In this document: positions 6,723-8,104 of the stretch, one piece after another | Layout of the letters: every line of letters starts with the position of its first letter | Position numbering within the stretch: position 1 is the stretch's first letter | Assembly: GCA_005882155.1 (NCBI GenBank) | Contig: VBCQ01000103.1 | Location: 1-8,104, forward strand | Direction of reading: 5' to 3' | Source of the DNA: Betaproteobacteria bacterium | GTDB taxonomy: Bacteria > Pseudomonadota > Gammaproteobacteria > Burkholderiales > Burkholderiaceae_C | DNA length: 8,104 nucleotides | Position numbers and translations under genes: made by a program | Notes under the pieces: generated by a model | Seen by the model: the letters and a program-made list of their open reading frames with translations, nothing else | Told to the model about the DNA's origin: nothing | Databases searched by the model: none

Positions 6723-7348
6723 GAGTCACGCCGCTGTTGCTGAGCTTGTGCCTGTCGCTGTCGGGCTTGGGCGTCGTGCGCGCTGCCGAGCCCGCGAGCG
6801 ACCGCGCCGAGCGCGAGCGCATCAAGGCCGAGCAGGCCCGAGTCGAATCGACTTTCGCAGCACGCGAGCGTGAGTGTCGCGATCGTTTCGTCGTGACGCC
6901 GTGCATCGAGGAGGCGCGGCGCGATCGTCGTCAGGCGATGGAGAACCTGCGCCAGCAGCAAGAGATCCTCGACGACACGCAGCGCAAGCAGCGCGCCGCA
7001 CAGCGCGTCGAAGAGATCCGCAACAAGGTGAGTGCCGAGGAAGCCAAGCGGCGCGAGGCCGAGGCGCGCCAAATTCAACGCGCCGCGCAGAAGGCCGAGA
7101 CGGCGGCGTCGGCGGCGTCCGAGGCGGCCGCTGCGGCGTCGGCGCCTGCACGTGCCAAGGCATTGCCGAAGCACCCCGCCCGCGAGAAACCCGTGCCAGA
7201 TCCGCAGCGCGCTGTCGAATACGAGAAGCGCCAAGCGGCCGCGCAAGAACATCGTGCCGCGCTGGCGCGGCGCAACGCCGAGCGCGCCGCCAAGGGCAAG
7301 CCGCCGGCAAAGCCGTTGCCGGCGCCGAGTGCCGCGTCCGGTTCTTAG
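6719..7348 (+). CDS. Predicted secreted, charged coiled-coil protein of unknown function
   Basis: I cannot assign a function. The 209-residue product starts with a likely Sec signal peptide: M-R, a hydrophobic Leu/Ser-rich core (about 5-20) and V-R-A-A, with cleavage after A22 or A23. The mature part is rich in Arg, Glu, Gln, Lys and Ala. A region likely to form a long helix or coiled coil runs from about 28 to 115, then an Ala/Ser-rich low-complexity stretch (about 121-143) and a Lys/Pro/Ala-rich tail. The only mature cysteines are C53 and C62, within R-E-C-R-D-R-F-V-V-T-P-C-I-E-E-A-R-R; after export they could form a disulfide. From memory, many Burkholderiales encode small exported proteins with this C-x8-C, Arg-rich pattern, none with a known role. 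C11 is inside the hydrophobic core without a proper lipobox, so a lipoprotein is unlikely. The ATG overlaps the zapE stop (ATGA), indicating translational coupling. The stop TAG (7346-7348) overlaps the stop of the convergent phosphatase gene. Confidence 0.82.
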   Translation: MRVTPLLLSLCLSLSGLGVVRAAEPASDRAERERIKAEQARVESTFAARERECRDRFVVTPCIEEARRDRRQAMENLRQQQEILDDTQRKQRAAQRVEEIRNKVSAEEAKRREAEARQIQRAAQKAETAASAASEAAAAASAPARAKALPKHPAREKPVPDPQRAVEYEKRQAAAQEHRAALARRNAERAAKGKPPAKPLPAPSAASGS

Positions 7349-8100
7349 CCGAGCGGGTCGACGCGAATGAGTGCGAGCGACAGGTTGTCGCCGCCGCCGC
7401 GGGCGCGTTGGCGCGCCTTGCTGACCAGCATCTCGCTTGCTTCGCGCGGTGGCAGCGCATGCACGATCGCGCCGAGCTCTTTCGGCGTGAAGTAGTGCCA
7501 CAGGCCGTCGCTGCAGGCGAGCACGCAGTCGCCGATCTCCAGCCGATCGACATGGCCGGCGGTCAGTGGCGGGTCCTGCGTGGTGCCGAGGCAGCCGGTC
7601 AGCAGATTCGATTGCGGATGGCTGTTGGCCTCTTCGTCGGTGAGCTGGCCTTCGTCGACGAGCCGCTGGACAAACGAATGGTCGACGGTTCGGCTCACCA
7701 TGTCGGGGCCGCGAAAGTGGTACACGCGCGAGTCGCCGGCGTGGATCAGATCGCATTCCCGCGATGGGCTGATGAGGAAAGCCGCGACGGTGCTGTGCGG
7801 CTCCTCTTCCGAGGTGATCGCCGTCAACTTGATCATCAAATGCGCTTCCATCACCAGCTGCTTGAGCGCTTCGCTGGCGTCGTCGCGGCTCGGCGCATAG
7901 CGCTCGAACAATTGCTGCGCGGTGAGAAGCACCTGGTCGGCGGCTTTGCGCCCACCGCTCTTGCCGCCCATGCCATCGGCGAGCACGCCCAACGCACAGC
8001 CCGGCACACGATCGTGCGCAATGATCTGCACCTGATCCTGCTGGTAAGCGCGGTCACCGCGGTGTATGCCGGTCGCAGCCGACAAGCGGTAGCCTTGCAT
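7345..8100 (-). CDS. PP2C-family protein serine/threonine phosphatase
   Basis: This metal-dependent (PPM/PP2C) phosphatase removes phosphate from Ser/Thr residues and usually counters a Hanks-type kinase. The 251-residue protein is essentially a bare catalytic domain, with no signal peptide or transmembrane segment. Expected motifs are in order: R-A-Y-Q-Q-D (D22), V-L-A-D-G-M-G-G (D42, G43), S-T-V-A-A-F (103-108), H-A-G-D-S-R-V-Y (D123), D-H-S-F-V-Q-R-L-V-D-E-G, A-C-S-D-G-L-W (D198) and G-G-G-D-N-L-S (D238, N239). D22, D42, D198 and D238 are the usual metal ligands, so it should be active. The start is taken at 8098-8100 because M-Q-G-Y-R-L-S-A-A-T-G fits the family's N-terminus. Only four bases lie upstream, so the ribosome binding site, promoter and any kinase partner are outside the window. 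It is transcribed toward the zapE cluster. Confidence 0.93.
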   Translation of the reverse strand: MQGYRLSAATGIHRGDRAYQQDQVQIIAHDRVPGCALGVLADGMGGKSGGRKAADQVLLTAQQLFERYAPSRDDASEALKQLVMEAHLMIKLTAITSEEEPHSTVAAFLISPSRECDLIHAGDSRVYHFRGPDMVSRTVDHSFVQRLVDEGQLTDEEANSHPQSNLLTGCLGTTQDPPLTAGHVDRLEIGDCVLACSDGLWHYFTPKELGAIVHALPPREASEMLVSKARQRARGGGDNLSLALIRVDPLG

Positions 8101-8104
8101 CGTC

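Noticed and set aside
7080..7150. Tandem repeat in the small secreted-protein gene
   Set aside because: The GGCGGCGTC-like repetition merely encodes an Ala/Ser-rich low-complexity segment and has no regular unit.
6440..7756. 438-codon open frame on the - strand spanning zapE, the small gene and the phosphatase
   Set aside because: It runs antisense to conserved zapE and the signal-peptide protein, and lies in another frame within the clearly real PP2C gene. It is very Arg-rich with no domain.

Overview
The window is high-GC bacterial DNA with strongly G/C-biased third codon positions. The protein sequences look like those of a betaproteobacterium of the order Burkholderiales. A GC-rich intergenic repeat at about 5528-5610, of a kind I recall from Comamonadaceae and the Rubrivivax/Leptothrix group, points the same way. 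The order is an inference from recognised families, not from a database search.

Layout: bases 1-5516 are the 2-oxoglutarate dehydrogenase operon on the + strand: E1 (sucA/odhA, 5' end outside the window), E2 (odhB/sucB) and E3 (odhL/lpdA). Together they convert 2-oxoglutarate, CoA and NAD+ to succinyl-CoA, CO2 and NADH in the TCA cycle. After a 96-base spacer filled by a palindromic GC-rich repeat come zapE (5613-6722, an AFG1-type P-loop ATPase) and, overlapping it by 4 bases, a small gene for a predicted secreted, charged coiled-coil protein (6719-7348). A PP2C-type Ser/Thr phosphatase gene (7345-8100, - strand) converges on this cluster, and the two stop codons overlap.

The most notable feature is a lesion in sucA. 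At about 2505-2508 the E1 reading frame loses a conserved block of about 22 residues (the region holding the family's E-Q-L-Y-P-F-P motif) and shifts frame. The genuine C-terminus continues in another frame to 2732, while the original frame runs through an arginine-rich nonsense tail to 2724. The arithmetic fits a deletion of about 64 bases. As written, the sequence cannot encode a normal E1, so this is either a real mutation abolishing complete 2-oxoglutarate dehydrogenase or an assembly error.

Otherwise the window is orderly core-genome DNA. I see no mobile element, CRISPR array, tRNA/rRNA or defence system. Secondary points of interest are two competing hairpins in the sucA-odhB spacer, the repeat that runs to the base before the in-frame stop preceding zapE's GTG start, the small secreted protein coupled to zapE, and the overlapping convergent stops. 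I recognise no undescribed system here.
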